A stretch of 64,000 bases of DNA, taken from assembly GCA_003343995.1 (NCBI GenBank), contig QAKE01000042.1:1-64000 (forward strand). The letters run 5' to 3'. Under the pieces are notes generated by a model. The model made no database searches, was not told the origin of the DNA, and was given only the letters and a program-made list of their open reading frames with translations. Numbering within the stretch: position 1 is the first letter of the stretch; the number at the start of each line of letters is the position of its first letter. This document shows, in pieces, positions 9,178-18,406 of the stretch. This DNA is from Bacillota bacterium (GTDB lineage Bacteria > Bacillota > Clostridia > Christensenellales > Borkfalkiaceae). A program made the translations under genes and the position numbers.

Positions 9178-9813
9178 ATGTTCCGATCGATTGCGCGTAT
9201 GCGCGAAATGAACCGTAAAGTAAACACGGCGCGTTTGGCGGAAGAAAAAGACGAAGAGGGGCGGCTGCGGATCGACGTAACCGTTCGCAGGGACGACGGT
9301 TTTATTTCGCCCTTTTCCTACGGGGCGGAGCCGGTCGTTTCTTCGGAAGTCGCCGAGTTTTTAGAGCAGAGCGTGCGCCCGAAACACGCGAAAAGCGAAT
9401 TTCACTTGGTGCTGCACAGCGATGAGATCGACGGCGAAGAGCGGCGCGTTTATGCGGACGCCGTTCATAAATCGTTCATGCTGAAATTCATCGCGGAGCG
9501 TCAGAAATCGCGCAGGGATTGCCTTGTCGCGTTCATCATGCTGCTATGCGGCGTATTGCTGCTTTCGGCGATGATCGCGTTGCGGTTTATCGGGGAAAAC
9601 GCGGTGTTTTACGAAGTCGTCGATATTTTTGCGTGGGTGTTTTTGTGGGAGGCGGCGGATATCTTTTTTCTGCAAAGAAAAATGTCGCATTGGCAGATGC
9701 ATAAGTATATCGGTCTTTCCCGTTGCGAAATTTCCTACGTGCCGTTATCGGGAACGACTTCAGGCGACGGGCGGCACGACGCCGAAATTCCAGCCGACGA
9801 GCATAATCCATAA
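9178..9813 (+). CDS. Unidentified two-helix membrane protein
   Basis: A 211-residue protein with a soluble charged N-terminal part (about 1-115), then two hydrophobic segments near 118-140 and 145-165 that should span the membrane, then a short polar tail. I recall similar uncharacterised clostridial proteins sharing a VVSSEVAEFLE-like segment and an IFAWVFLWEAADIFF helix, but I know no function. The start is well supported by AGGAGGG. Its last 54 bases overlap the 3' end of the convergent DUF1294-like gene, in the poorly conserved tail. Confidence 0.7.
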   Translation: MFRSIARMREMNRKVNTARLAEEKDEEGRLRIDVTVRRDDGFISPFSYGAEPVVSSEVAEFLEQSVRPKHAKSEFHLVLHSDEIDGEERRVYADAVHKSFMLKFIAERQKSRRDCLVAFIMLLCGVLLLSAMIALRFIGENAVFYEVVDIFAWVFLWEAADIFFLQRKMSHWQMHKYIGLSRCEISYVPLSGTTSGDGRHDAEIPADEHNP

Positions 9814-10068
9814 AAATACCGTCAGCGCGCCGAGCAGGGGCATCAGTATCATAAACCCGAGGCTTTTCAAACGGTATTTGAAAACGAACATGAACGCGTA
9901 AATCCCCGCCGCGCCGCCGAGCAGCGCCGCGAGCAGCAGTTTGCCGTCGCTCACGCGCTCTTCGGGATCGTCCGGATTTGCGTTTTTCTGAAATTTTAAC
10001 AGCAGTATGCCGTATACGTTGATCGACGCGGTATACACGGCGGCGAGAACATAGCAGAGTGCCAGCAT
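9760..10068 (-). CDS. DUF1294-like small membrane protein
   Basis: A 102-residue protein with about three hydrophobic helices. The arrangement of a first helix (YVLAAVYTASINVYGILL), a polar loop, then LLLAALLGGAAGIYAFMFVFKYR resembles the DUF1294 family, where a leucine-rich segment followed by GG and a K/R-rich turn is typical. Function is unknown. The start has an AAAGGGGG ribosome site. It is convergent with and overlaps the preceding gene by 54 bases. The assignment to DUF1294 is from pattern only. Confidence 0.65.
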   Translation of the reverse strand: MLALCYVLAAVYTASINVYGILLLKFQKNANPDDPEERVSDGKLLLAALLGGAAGIYAFMFVFKYRLKSLGFMILMPLLGALTVFLWIMLVGWNFGVVPPVA

Positions 10069-10123
10069 AAATCCCCCTTTGGCGGTAATTTTACAATTAA
10101 TATGCGTAAATCGAAAAAAAATA

Positions 10124-10152
10124 TAGACAAACGCTGAAAATAATGCTAAAAT
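10124..10152 (+). promoter_or_regulatory. Promoter of nrdR
   Basis: TAGACA (10124-10129), 17 bases, TAAAAT (10147-10152), 34 bases before the nrdR ATG. Confidence 0.5.
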
Positions 10153-10185
10153 AAGAATAAATATAGAAAGAAAAGAGGAAAAACG

Positions 10186-10656
10186 ATGAAGTGCATGTAT
10201 TGCGGATGTATGGAAAGCAAGGTGATCGACTCCCGTTCCACGGAAGAGGGCACGATCATCCGCCGTCGCAGGGAGTGCGTTTCCTGCGGCAGAAGGTTCA
10301 CGACCTACGAAACGGTGGAAAATACGCCGGTGCTCGTCGTGAAAAACGGCGGCAACCGCCAGACGTTCGATCCCAACAAGGTGAAAAACGGCATTATCCG
10401 CGCCTGCGAAAAGCGCCCCGTGCCGATGTTTAAAATCGACAAGCTCGTGGACGATATCAGCAAGAAAGTGTACAATTCTCTCGATCAGGAGATCACCAGC
10501 AAGGAAATCGGCGAAATGGTGATGGACGGCTTGAAGGAAATCGACGAAGTCGCTTACGTGCGTTTCGCCTCGGTTTACCGTTCGTTTAAGGATATTTCCG
10601 CCTTTTTAAGCGAACTCGAAGAGATGGTCGGCGGAAAAAGAAACGGCGATAAATAA
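10186..10656 (+). CDS. nrdR: Transcriptional repressor NrdR
   Basis: A 156-residue repressor of ribonucleotide reductase genes. The N-terminal zinc ribbon reads CMYCGCMESKVIDSR followed by CVSCGRRFTTYE (four cysteines), and residues about 49-139 form the ATP-cone that senses ATP and dATP. Length is exactly typical. No ribonucleotide reductase gene lies in the window, so its targets are elsewhere. It is a single-gene unit with its own promoter and terminator. Confidence 0.97.
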   Translation: MKCMYCGCMESKVIDSRSTEEGTIIRRRRECVSCGRRFTTYETVENTPVLVVKNGGNRQTFDPNKVKNGIIRACEKRPVPMFKIDKLVDDISKKVYNSLDQEITSKEIGEMVMDGLKEIDEVAYVRFASVYRSFKDISAFLSELEEMVGGKRNGDK

Positions 10657-10663
10657 CATAAAG

Positions 10664-10690
10664 AACGCGTGAAAGGGCACGCGTTTTTTT
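10664..10690 (+). terminator. Terminator after nrdR
   Basis: Eight-base stem AACGCGTG / CACGCGTT with loop AAAGGG, followed by a T run; a standard intrinsic terminator. Confidence 0.85.
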
Positions 10691-10725
10691 AAATTGACTT
10701 TTCGCATTTTTTTGTGCGTCGGCGC

Positions 10726-10754
10726 TTGAAAAAATCGAGCGTTTATGATATAAT
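10726..10754 (+). promoter_or_regulatory. Promoter of the hydrogenase operon
   Basis: TTGAAA (10726-10731), 17-base spacer, consensus TATAAT (10749-10754). It drives the three hydrogenase genes. A short imperfect dyad CGGGCAA/TGTCCCG sits at 10764-10780 near the likely transcript start. I do not see a consensus Rex site (TTGTTA...TAACAA). Confidence 0.75.
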
Positions 10755-10801
10755 TAAAAATAACGGGCAAGATTGTCCCGCTACACGATTTGGAGGTCCG
10801 G

Positions 10802-11296
10802 ATGAGTAAAAAATGCACGGTTCCGTTCAACGGAACCAAAGAACAGGAAAGCGAACTGCGCGGCGCGCTTTCTCAGTTGAAACATAAGGAAGGCGCGCTG
10901 ATGGAGGCGTTGCAGACGGCGCAGGGGATTTACGGTTATCTGCCCAAGGAAGTGCAGGCGATCGTCGCGGAAGAATTCGGCGTTTCTCTTTCGGAGGTGT
11001 ACGGCGTTGCCACCTTTTATTCGCAGTTTTCCTTAATGCCCAAGGGCAAATACAAAATCGGCGTGTGTTTGGGCACGGCGTGCTACGTAAAGGGTTCCGG
11101 CGAGGTGCTCGCGCAGGTGGAAAAGCTCCTCGGCATAAGCGCGGGGGAAGTGACGCCCGACGGCAAGTTTTCCATCGACGCCACCCGTTGCATCGGCTGC
11201 TGCGGTTTGGCGCCCGTGATGACGGTGAACGACGACGTTTACGGTAAGATCACGGCGGACGGCGTTGCCGCCGTTCTGGCAAAGTATAAGGACTGA
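10802..11296 (+). CDS. hndA: NuoE-like [2Fe-2S] subunit of a trimeric [FeFe] hydrogenase (HndA/HydC type)
   Basis: A 164-residue thioredoxin-like ferredoxin subunit. A helical N-terminus (about 15-80) is followed by the [2Fe-2S] domain, with ligand pairs in CLGTACYVKG and RCIGCCGLAPV. It transfers electrons between the NAD(P)H-oxidising flavoprotein and the hydrogenase subunit, both encoded directly downstream. I chose the ATG at 10802 because GGAGG lies 5 bases upstream; an in-frame TTG at 10790 overlaps that site. Systems of this subunit make-up can be electron-bifurcating (NADH plus ferredoxin), but bifurcation is not proven by sequence alone. Confidence 0.93.
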   Translation: MSKKCTVPFNGTKEQESELRGALSQLKHKEGALMEALQTAQGIYGYLPKEVQAIVAEEFGVSLSEVYGVATFYSQFSLMPKGKYKIGVCLGTACYVKGSGEVLAQVEKLLGISAGEVTPDGKFSIDATRCIGCCGLAPVMTVNDDVYGKITADGVAAVLAKYKD

Positions 11297-11307
11297 GGGG
11301 AAGAAAA

Positions 11308-13170
<1,863 letters not shown>

Positions 13171-13185
13171 GGGGAGTGAAATTTT

Positions 13186-14919
13186 ATGGTTAATCTGAAA
13201 ATAAACGGCATCGACGTCAGCGTGCCGGAAGGCAGCACGATTTTAGAGGCGGCGAGAGAGGCGGGCATCCGCATTCCCACGCTGTGCTATATGAAGGAAA
13301 TCAACGCCATCGGCGCGTGCCGCGTGTGCATGGTGGAAGTGAAGGGGGCGCGCAGCATGGTTGCGGCGTGCGTGTATCCCGTGGCGGAGGGCATGGAGGT
13401 GACCACCGATTCCGATAAGGTCATCGCCGCCCGCAAAACCACGCTGGAGCTGATTTTATCCGATCATAACCGCGCGTGCTTATCGTGCTCGCGCAACTTG
13501 AACTGCGAATTGCAGGCGCTTTCCAAAGAATACGGCTGCGATGCGGTGAAATATCAAGGTGCGGTGAACGAAAGCGAAAAGGACGTTTCCACCGATTATC
13601 TCGTCAGGGATAACAGCAAGTGTATTCTCTGCCGCCGCTGCGTTGCGGCGTGCAAGGGGCAGGAAGTCGCCGTCATCGGCGCGACCGAGCGCGGATTTTC
13701 CACGAAGATCAGCTGCGCGTTCGACGAGGATCTGGTCAATAATCCCTGCGTGGCTTGCGGACAGTGCATCAACGTGTGCCCGACGGGCGCCCTGCACGAA
13801 AAGGAAGAAATCGACGACGTGAAGGCGGCGCTTGCCGATCCCGAAAAGGTGGTCATCGTCGGCTGCGCGCCGGCGGTGCGCGCCGGTATCGGCGAAGAAT
13901 TCGGCTACCCCATCGGCACCAACGTGGAGGGCAAGCTCGCGACCGCGCTCAAGCGGATCGGTTTCGATAAGGTGTTCGACGTAAACTTCGCCGCCGACGT
14001 AACCATTATGGAAGAGTCCGCGGAGCTTTTGGAACGCATCGAAAAGGGCGGCAAACTGCCGCTGATCACCAGCTGTTCGCCGGGGTGGATCCGCTATATG
14101 GAGTTTTATTATCCCGAACTCATGGAAAACGTCAGCTCCTGCAAGAGCCCGCAGCAGATGTTCGGCGCGCTCATTAAAACCTATTACGCGGAAAAGAACA
14201 ACATCGATCCCAAAAATATCTTCGTCGTTTCCATCATGCCCTGCGTGGCGAAAAAGTTTGAAAAGACGAGGGAATACGAAAACGCGTCGGGTTATCCCGA
14301 TATCGACGCGTCGCTCACGACGAGAGAGCTTGCAAAACTCATCAAGGAAAAGGGCATTTTGTTCAACTATCTGCCCGACGGCGTCATGGACAACCCGATG
14401 GGCGAGTTTTCCGGCGCGGGCGTCATCTTCGGCGCGACGGGCGGCGTGATGGAGGCGGCGCTCCGCACGGCGGTGGAAAAGATCACCGGCGAAACGCTCG
14501 GCAAGCTGGATTTCACGGAAGTGCGCGGCATGGACGGCATCAAGGAGGCGAGCTACAACGTCGGCGGTCTCAACGTGAAGGTCGCCGTGGCGAGCGGGCT
14601 TTCCAACGCCAAGGTGCTTTGCGATAAGATCAAAAACGGCGAGGCGGATTATCAGTTCGTGGAAATTATGTGCTGCCCCGGCGGCTGCGTGAACGGCGGC
14701 GGACAGCCGATTTTGGATACCTATACCCGCAGGGAAGTGGATTACAAAATGCTGCGCGCCAAGGCGCTTTACGACGAGGATCAGGCGAAAGTCATCCGCA
14801 AGAGCCACGAAAACCCCATGGTGAAGGATATTTACGAAAATTATCTCGGAAAGCCCGCCGGTCATAAGGCGCACGAGCTGTTGCATACGAAATACGTGAA
14901 GAGAAACAAATACGAATAG
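13186..14919 (+). CDS. hndD: [FeFe] hydrogenase catalytic subunit (HndD/HydA type)
   Basis: A 577-residue hydrogenase that makes or consumes hydrogen at an H-cluster. The N-terminus is a NuoG-like [2Fe-2S] domain (GACRVCMVEV), then a Cys3His cluster segment (HNRACLSCSRNLNC), two [4Fe-4S] motifs (CILCRRCVAAC, CVACGQCINVCP) and the H-domain. L1 is TSCSPGW (C297, S298), L2 is MPCVAKKFE (C353), L3 is EIMCCPGGCVNGGGQP (C497, C501). The residue after C297 is serine where CpI has cysteine; I recall this form from other HndD-type enzymes, so I treat it as a group variant. The small-subunit-like tail (ENYLGKPAGHKAHELLH) is present. Maturases HydE, HydF and HydG are not in the window. Confidence 0.95.
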   Translation: MVNLKINGIDVSVPEGSTILEAAREAGIRIPTLCYMKEINAIGACRVCMVEVKGARSMVAACVYPVAEGMEVTTDSDKVIAARKTTLELILSDHNRACLSCSRNLNCELQALSKEYGCDAVKYQGAVNESEKDVSTDYLVRDNSKCILCRRCVAACKGQEVAVIGATERGFSTKISCAFDEDLVNNPCVACGQCINVCPTGALHEKEEIDDVKAALADPEKVVIVGCAPAVRAGIGEEFGYPIGTNVEGKLATALKRIGFDKVFDVNFAADVTIMEESAELLERIEKGGKLPLITSCSPGWIRYMEFYYPELMENVSSCKSPQQMFGALIKTYYAEKNNIDPKNIFVVSIMPCVAKKFEKTREYENASGYPDIDASLTTRELAKLIKEKGILFNYLPDGVMDNPMGEFSGAGVIFGATGGVMEAALRTAVEKITGETLGKLDFTEVRGMDGIKEASYNVGGLNVKVAVASGLSNAKVLCDKIKNGEADYQFVEIMCCPGGCVNGGGQPILDTYTRREVDYKMLRAKALYDEDQAKVIRKSHENPMVKDIYENYLGKPAGHKAHELLHTKYVKRNKYE

Positions 14920-14932
14920 ACCTTTTATTCGG

Positions 14933-14961
14933 GCGCGCAAATTTATTTTGCGCGCTTTTTT
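14933..14961 (+). terminator. Terminator of the hydrogenase operon
   Basis: Nine-base perfect stem GCGCGCAAA / TTTGCGCGC with loop TTTAT, followed by six T. Confidence 0.9.
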
Positions 14962-14982
14962 ATATTTTTTTGCATTTTAATA

Positions 14983-15011
14983 TTGACAAGCATAGAATGA
15001 TATAGTATCAT
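14983..15011 (+). promoter_or_regulatory. Promoter of the 15032 lipoprotein gene
   Basis: Consensus TTGACA (14983-14988), 17 bases, TATCAT (15006-15011), 20 bases before the ATG. Confidence 0.7.
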
Positions 15012-15031
15012 AAAGAAAAAGGAGATTTATC

Positions 15032-15889
15032 ATGAAGAAATTTTTGGCGGCGGGGCTTGCGCTCATCGTGTGTTTTGCGGTGCTTTTCACCGGTTGCAGG
15101 GGCAGCGAGTTTACGGGGAATTACAATACCGAACTGACGGCGGAGGCGCTGGAAGAAAAGGTTTCCGGTTTATCGCTCGATGATATCGATCAGGCGGAAC
15201 AGAGCGAGGTTTCCGGTTATCGCATGACGTTCAATACCGATATGAAGGTTATCGCGAAAGTGGACGATAAGACAAACGAAACGAAGATGAGGTGCAACGG
15301 CGACGTACGGTATACCTTCGGCGAAACGGGGCTTTCGATGTTTAGCAAGGTACAGATGAACATGAAGGACACGGAGGGCAAAACCGAAATTTGTTACGTG
15401 GACGGCGTGTTGTACTCCAAGACCAGCGGAAAAACCAACGGCGTTCCCTTCGACGAAAAAGTAAAAGCGGAAATGCCCGAGCTCGATTACGGCATCTCCG
15501 ATACCGAGGCGACGGCGATCGACATCGACGAGCTCATCGAAGCGGTGCGTGCGGGCGGCGCGAAAGCGTACGTGGAGGCTTCGGACGCCAATAAAATCAA
15601 AATCGTGCTGGACGCGAAGGAACTTCTGAAGGAAATCAGCGGAAATCTCGGCAGCATAATGGCGGGCGCGGAACTCGAGGCGAGCGAGTGCGTTGCGGAA
15701 GCGTATATCCGTTTGAACGACAGCGGCGCGCTCGTCGGCTATAAAATGAGCGTCAAGCTGAAGGCGGGGGTAACCGTCGCCGATATGGGCTCGGTTTCCT
15801 TAGACGTCAAGCTGAACACGATCCTTACCGAATTTAACGGCAAGATCAACGCGCCTTCCGATGCGGACAGCTATGTGTACGGCGATTAA
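15032..15889 (+). CDS. Secreted lipoprotein of unknown function
   Basis: A 285-residue protein with a lipoprotein signal peptide: MKKF, a hydrophobic stretch, then the lipobox LFTGC with the acylated cysteine at C22. The mature part is acidic and beta-rich, with alternating hydrophobic residues (for example GYKMSVKLKAGVTVADMG), and recalls LppX/LolA-like or DUF6612-like clostridial lipoproteins; I cannot place it firmly. It would sit on the outer face of the membrane. It is monocistronic, with its own promoter and a shared terminator, and the start has AAGGAG. Confidence 0.8.
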   Translation: MKKFLAAGLALIVCFAVLFTGCRGSEFTGNYNTELTAEALEEKVSGLSLDDIDQAEQSEVSGYRMTFNTDMKVIAKVDDKTNETKMRCNGDVRYTFGETGLSMFSKVQMNMKDTEGKTEICYVDGVLYSKTSGKTNGVPFDEKVKAEMPELDYGISDTEATAIDIDELIEAVRAGGAKAYVEASDANKIKIVLDAKELLKEISGNLGSIMAGAELEASECVAEAYIRLNDSGALVGYKMSVKLKAGVTVADMGSVSLDVKLNTILTEFNGKINAPSDADSYVYGD

Positions 15890-15910
15890 ACTTTAATCTG
15901 CGATGAAAAA

Positions 15911-15945
15911 AACGCCCTCGCGAGTTAGCGCGGGGGCGTTTTCTG
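15911..15945. terminator. Bidirectional terminator between the lipoprotein gene and serA
   Basis: Twelve-base stem AACGCCCTCGCG / CGCGGGGGCGTT with one G-T wobble, flanked by A-rich sequence on the left and T-rich on the right, so it can stop both convergent transcripts. Confidence 0.85.
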
Positions 15946-15958
15946 TTTTCTTGAATGT

Positions 15959-17119
15959 TCAGCGGATTTCGCGAACCTTATACACGCCGTCGATGGCGGC
16001 GATCTGTTTCAGTATTTTTTCGTTCGCTTCGGAGGCGATGTCCAAAATGGTGTAGGCATTTTCGCCCTTGTTCTTGTTTTCAAAATTTTCGATGTTGATG
16101 TTATCCTGCGCGAGAATGGAAGAGATCTGCGCGATCATGTTCTTCTGGTTTTTATGCAGCACGGAAATTCTGAAGGGCGTGCACCGCGCCGAAGAGCAGG
16201 CGGGGAAATTCACGCTGTTGACGATGTTGCCGTTTTCGATATAATCGACGAGCTGTTTCGCCGCCATCACCGCGCAGTTGTCCTCCGCTTCCGGCGTGGA
16301 TGCGCCGAGATGGGGGAAGCACAGCACGTTTTCCTTGCCGATGAGTTTTTCGCAGGGGAAGTCGCAAACGTATTTGGCAAGTTTGCCGCTCGCCACCGCT
16401 TCCAGAACGTCGTCGTTGTTCACGAGCTCGCCGCGCGCCATGTTCAGGAGCACCGCGCCGTTTTTCATTTTTGCGAAAAAGTCCTTGTTCAAAAATCCCT
16501 TGTTGTCGGAAAGCAGGGGGACGTGTACCGTCACGTAGTCCGCCGCGGCGATTTCGTCGAGCGTCTGCACGCGGTGCACCTTGCGCGTTAAAGAGAGCGC
16601 GTTTTCCACCGAAAGGTAGGGGTCGTAGCCCAGCACCTTCATGCCGATGGCCTCGGTGGCGTTGGCGACCTGCGCGCCGATCGCGCCCAGCCCGATGATG
16701 CCGATGGTTTTGCCTTTCAGTTCGTGTCCGACGAAATTCTTCTTGCCTTTTTCCACCAGCTTGGGGATTTCATCGCCCTTGTCGGCGATGCTGTTCACCC
16801 ACTCCAGCGATTCCGCCAGCTTTCTGCCGCTGGCGAACAGCGCCGCGAGCACGAGCTCCTTAACGGCGTTGGCGTTGGCGCCGGGGGTGTTGAATACGAC
16901 GACGCCCTTCTGCGCGTAAACGTCGGAGGGGATATTGTTGGTGCCCGCGCCCGCCCGCGCTACCGCGAGCACGCTTTCGGGCAGATCGTATTCGTGCATG
17001 GAAAAACTCCTCAGCATGATGCCGACGGGGTTTTCCGCGTTATCCGTTACGCGGTAATCGGCGGGGAACATTTCGTTCGCCACGTCGCTGATCGCATTGA
17101 GTTTCAAAACGTTTTTCAT
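15959..17119 (-). CDS. serA: D-3-phosphoglycerate dehydrogenase
   Basis: First enzyme of serine synthesis: oxidises 3-phosphoglycerate to 3-phosphohydroxypyruvate with NAD. The 386-residue chain has the Rossmann motif IGIIGLGAIGAQVA, the D-2-hydroxyacid dehydrogenase signature around VHVPLLSDNKGFLNKDFF, the catalytic region ending HLGASTPEAE, and a C-terminal ACT domain (about 310-386) for feedback by serine. It is the short SerA type, without the intervening domain of longer forms. It follows serC by 19 bases in one operon. Confidence 0.95.
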   Translation of the reverse strand: MKNVLKLNAISDVANEMFPADYRVTDNAENPVGIMLRSFSMHEYDLPESVLAVARAGAGTNNIPSDVYAQKGVVVFNTPGANANAVKELVLAALFASGRKLAESLEWVNSIADKGDEIPKLVEKGKKNFVGHELKGKTIGIIGLGAIGAQVANATEAIGMKVLGYDPYLSVENALSLTRKVHRVQTLDEIAAADYVTVHVPLLSDNKGFLNKDFFAKMKNGAVLLNMARGELVNNDDVLEAVASGKLAKYVCDFPCEKLIGKENVLCFPHLGASTPEAEDNCAVMAAKQLVDYIENGNIVNSVNFPACSSARCTPFRISVLHKNQKNMIAQISSILAQDNINIENFENKNKGENAYTILDIASEANEKILKQIAAIDGVYKVREIR

Positions 17120-17138
17120 AAGGACTCCTTTGCCGGAA

Positions 17139-18212
17139 TTATTTATTTTCCAGCTCGAATTTTTTCATGAATTCCACAAGGGCTTTCACACCGTCCACGG
17201 GCATGGCGTTGTAAATGGAGGCGCGCATGCCGCCGACGAGACGGTGACCTTTTAAGGAAACCAACCCGTTCGCCGTAGCTTCTTTCACGAATTTCGCGTC
17301 GAGTTCCTCGCTGCCCGTCACGAAGGGCACGTTCATCAAGGAACGGTCGGGTTTGTTGACGTGGTTTTTATAAAGCGCGGAAGAATCGATGAAATCGTAC
17401 AGCATTTTCGCCTTGTATTCGTTTACTTCCTGCATCGCCTTCACGCCGCCGAGTTTTTTCAGTCTGCGGAGCACCAGCAGCGCCATGTAGATGGGGAAGC
17501 ACGGCGGGGTGTTGTAAAGGCTGTCGTTTTTATCCTGAATGTCGTAGCGCAGCATGGTGGGGCAGATATCCCTGTGCTTGCCCAAAAGCGAACGCTTTAC
17601 GATGACGATGGTCACGCCCGCGGGCGCGATGTTCTTCTGCGCGCCGGCATAGATGAGCCCGAATTTGCCGACGTCCACGACCTCGCTCAAAATATTGCTG
17701 CTCATGTCGGTGACGAGAGGGGCGGAGCAAACGGGAAGTTCGGTAAAGCGCGTGCCGAAAATCGTGTTGTTGGACGTCATGTGCACATAGTCGATGCCGT
17801 TGCGGAACTTCACGTTCTTCATGTCGGGGATATAGGTGAAGTTCTTATCCTTGGAGGATGCCGCGATGGCGGCGTCGCCGTATTTCGTCGCCTCTTCCTG
17901 CGCTTTTCCCGCGAAGTTGCCGGTAACGATATAGTCGGCTTTGCCGTTGACCATCAAATTGAGGGGCACCGCCGCAAACTGCTGGGACGCGCCGCCCTGT
18001 ACGAAGAGCACCGCATAATCGTCGGGAATATTCATGAGTTCGCGCAGCAGCGCCTGCGCCTCCTCGTTCACCGCCATAAAGGGCTTGGAACGGTGGCTCA
18101 TTTCCGTGATGGACATGCCCGTGCCGTTATAATCGAGAAATTCTCTCTGCGCCTCTTCCAAAACGTCTACGGGGAGGGTGGAAGGCCCCGCCGCAAAATT
18201 GTAAACACGCAT
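17139..18212 (-). CDS. serC: Phosphoserine aminotransferase
   Basis: Second enzyme of serine synthesis, converting 3-phosphohydroxypyruvate and glutamate to O-phosphoserine. The 357 residues begin MRVYNFAAGPSTLP, the hallmark start of SerC, and the PLP lysine is in YAGAQKNIAPAG. The start at 18212 has AAGGAG nearby; the reading frame extends 23 codons upstream but that part lies in promoter DNA. serB is not adjacent. serC and serA share the promoter at 18249-18277. Confidence 0.96.
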   Translation of the reverse strand: MRVYNFAAGPSTLPVDVLEEAQREFLDYNGTGMSITEMSHRSKPFMAVNEEAQALLRELMNIPDDYAVLFVQGGASQQFAAVPLNLMVNGKADYIVTGNFAGKAQEEATKYGDAAIAASSKDKNFTYIPDMKNVKFRNGIDYVHMTSNNTIFGTRFTELPVCSAPLVTDMSSNILSEVVDVGKFGLIYAGAQKNIAPAGVTIVIVKRSLLGKHRDICPTMLRYDIQDKNDSLYNTPPCFPIYMALLVLRRLKKLGGVKAMQEVNEYKAKMLYDFIDSSALYKNHVNKPDRSLMNVPFVTGSEELDAKFVKEATANGLVSLKGHRLVGGMRASIYNAMPVDGVKALVEFMKKFELENK

Positions 18213-18248
18213 AATATATACACTCCTTGCAATTTTCAATTCGCAATC

Positions 18249-18277
18249 ATTATACAATAAAGAAAAAAAATATACAA
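18249..18277 (-). promoter_or_regulatory. Promoter of serC-serA
   Basis: Minus strand TTGTAT (18277-18272), 17 bases, TATAAT (18254-18249). It is divergent from the RNase J promoter, 57 bases away. Confidence 0.75.
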
Positions 18278-18333
18278 GCAAAACGGCGGGAAAACGCTAA
18301 TTTTGTCAATTAAAATTTAATAGGGGCAAAGCG

Positions 18334-18362
18334 TTTACTTTCCGCGCGTTTTGGTATATAAT
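18334..18362 (+). promoter_or_regulatory. Promoter of the RNase J operon
   Basis: TTTACT (18334-18339), 17 bases, TATAAT (18357-18362), 44 bases before the ATG. Confidence 0.65.
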
Positions 18363-18406
18363 AGATACGGAAAAGTTTGTTAATAGTAACATAAAAAGGA
18401 AAAATA

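Noticed and set aside
10764..10780. Dyad near the hydrogenase transcript start as a Rex operator
   Set aside because: CGGGCAA/TGTCCCG does not resemble the TTGTTA...TAACAA Rex consensus and the match is only four to five pairs.
10790..10801. TTG at 10790 as the start of hndA
   Set aside because: It overlaps the GGAGG site that serves the ATG at 10802.
14071..14079. Serine in L1 of the catalytic hydrogenase (TSCSP) as a sign of inactivation
   Set aside because: I recall TSCSPGW in other HndD-type enzymes, and all other H-cluster and accessory cluster motifs are intact; treated as a subgroup variant.
13480..14940. Minus-strand open frame of 486 codons opposite hndD
   Set aside because: Shadow of the hydrogenase gene; no motif, no ribosome site.
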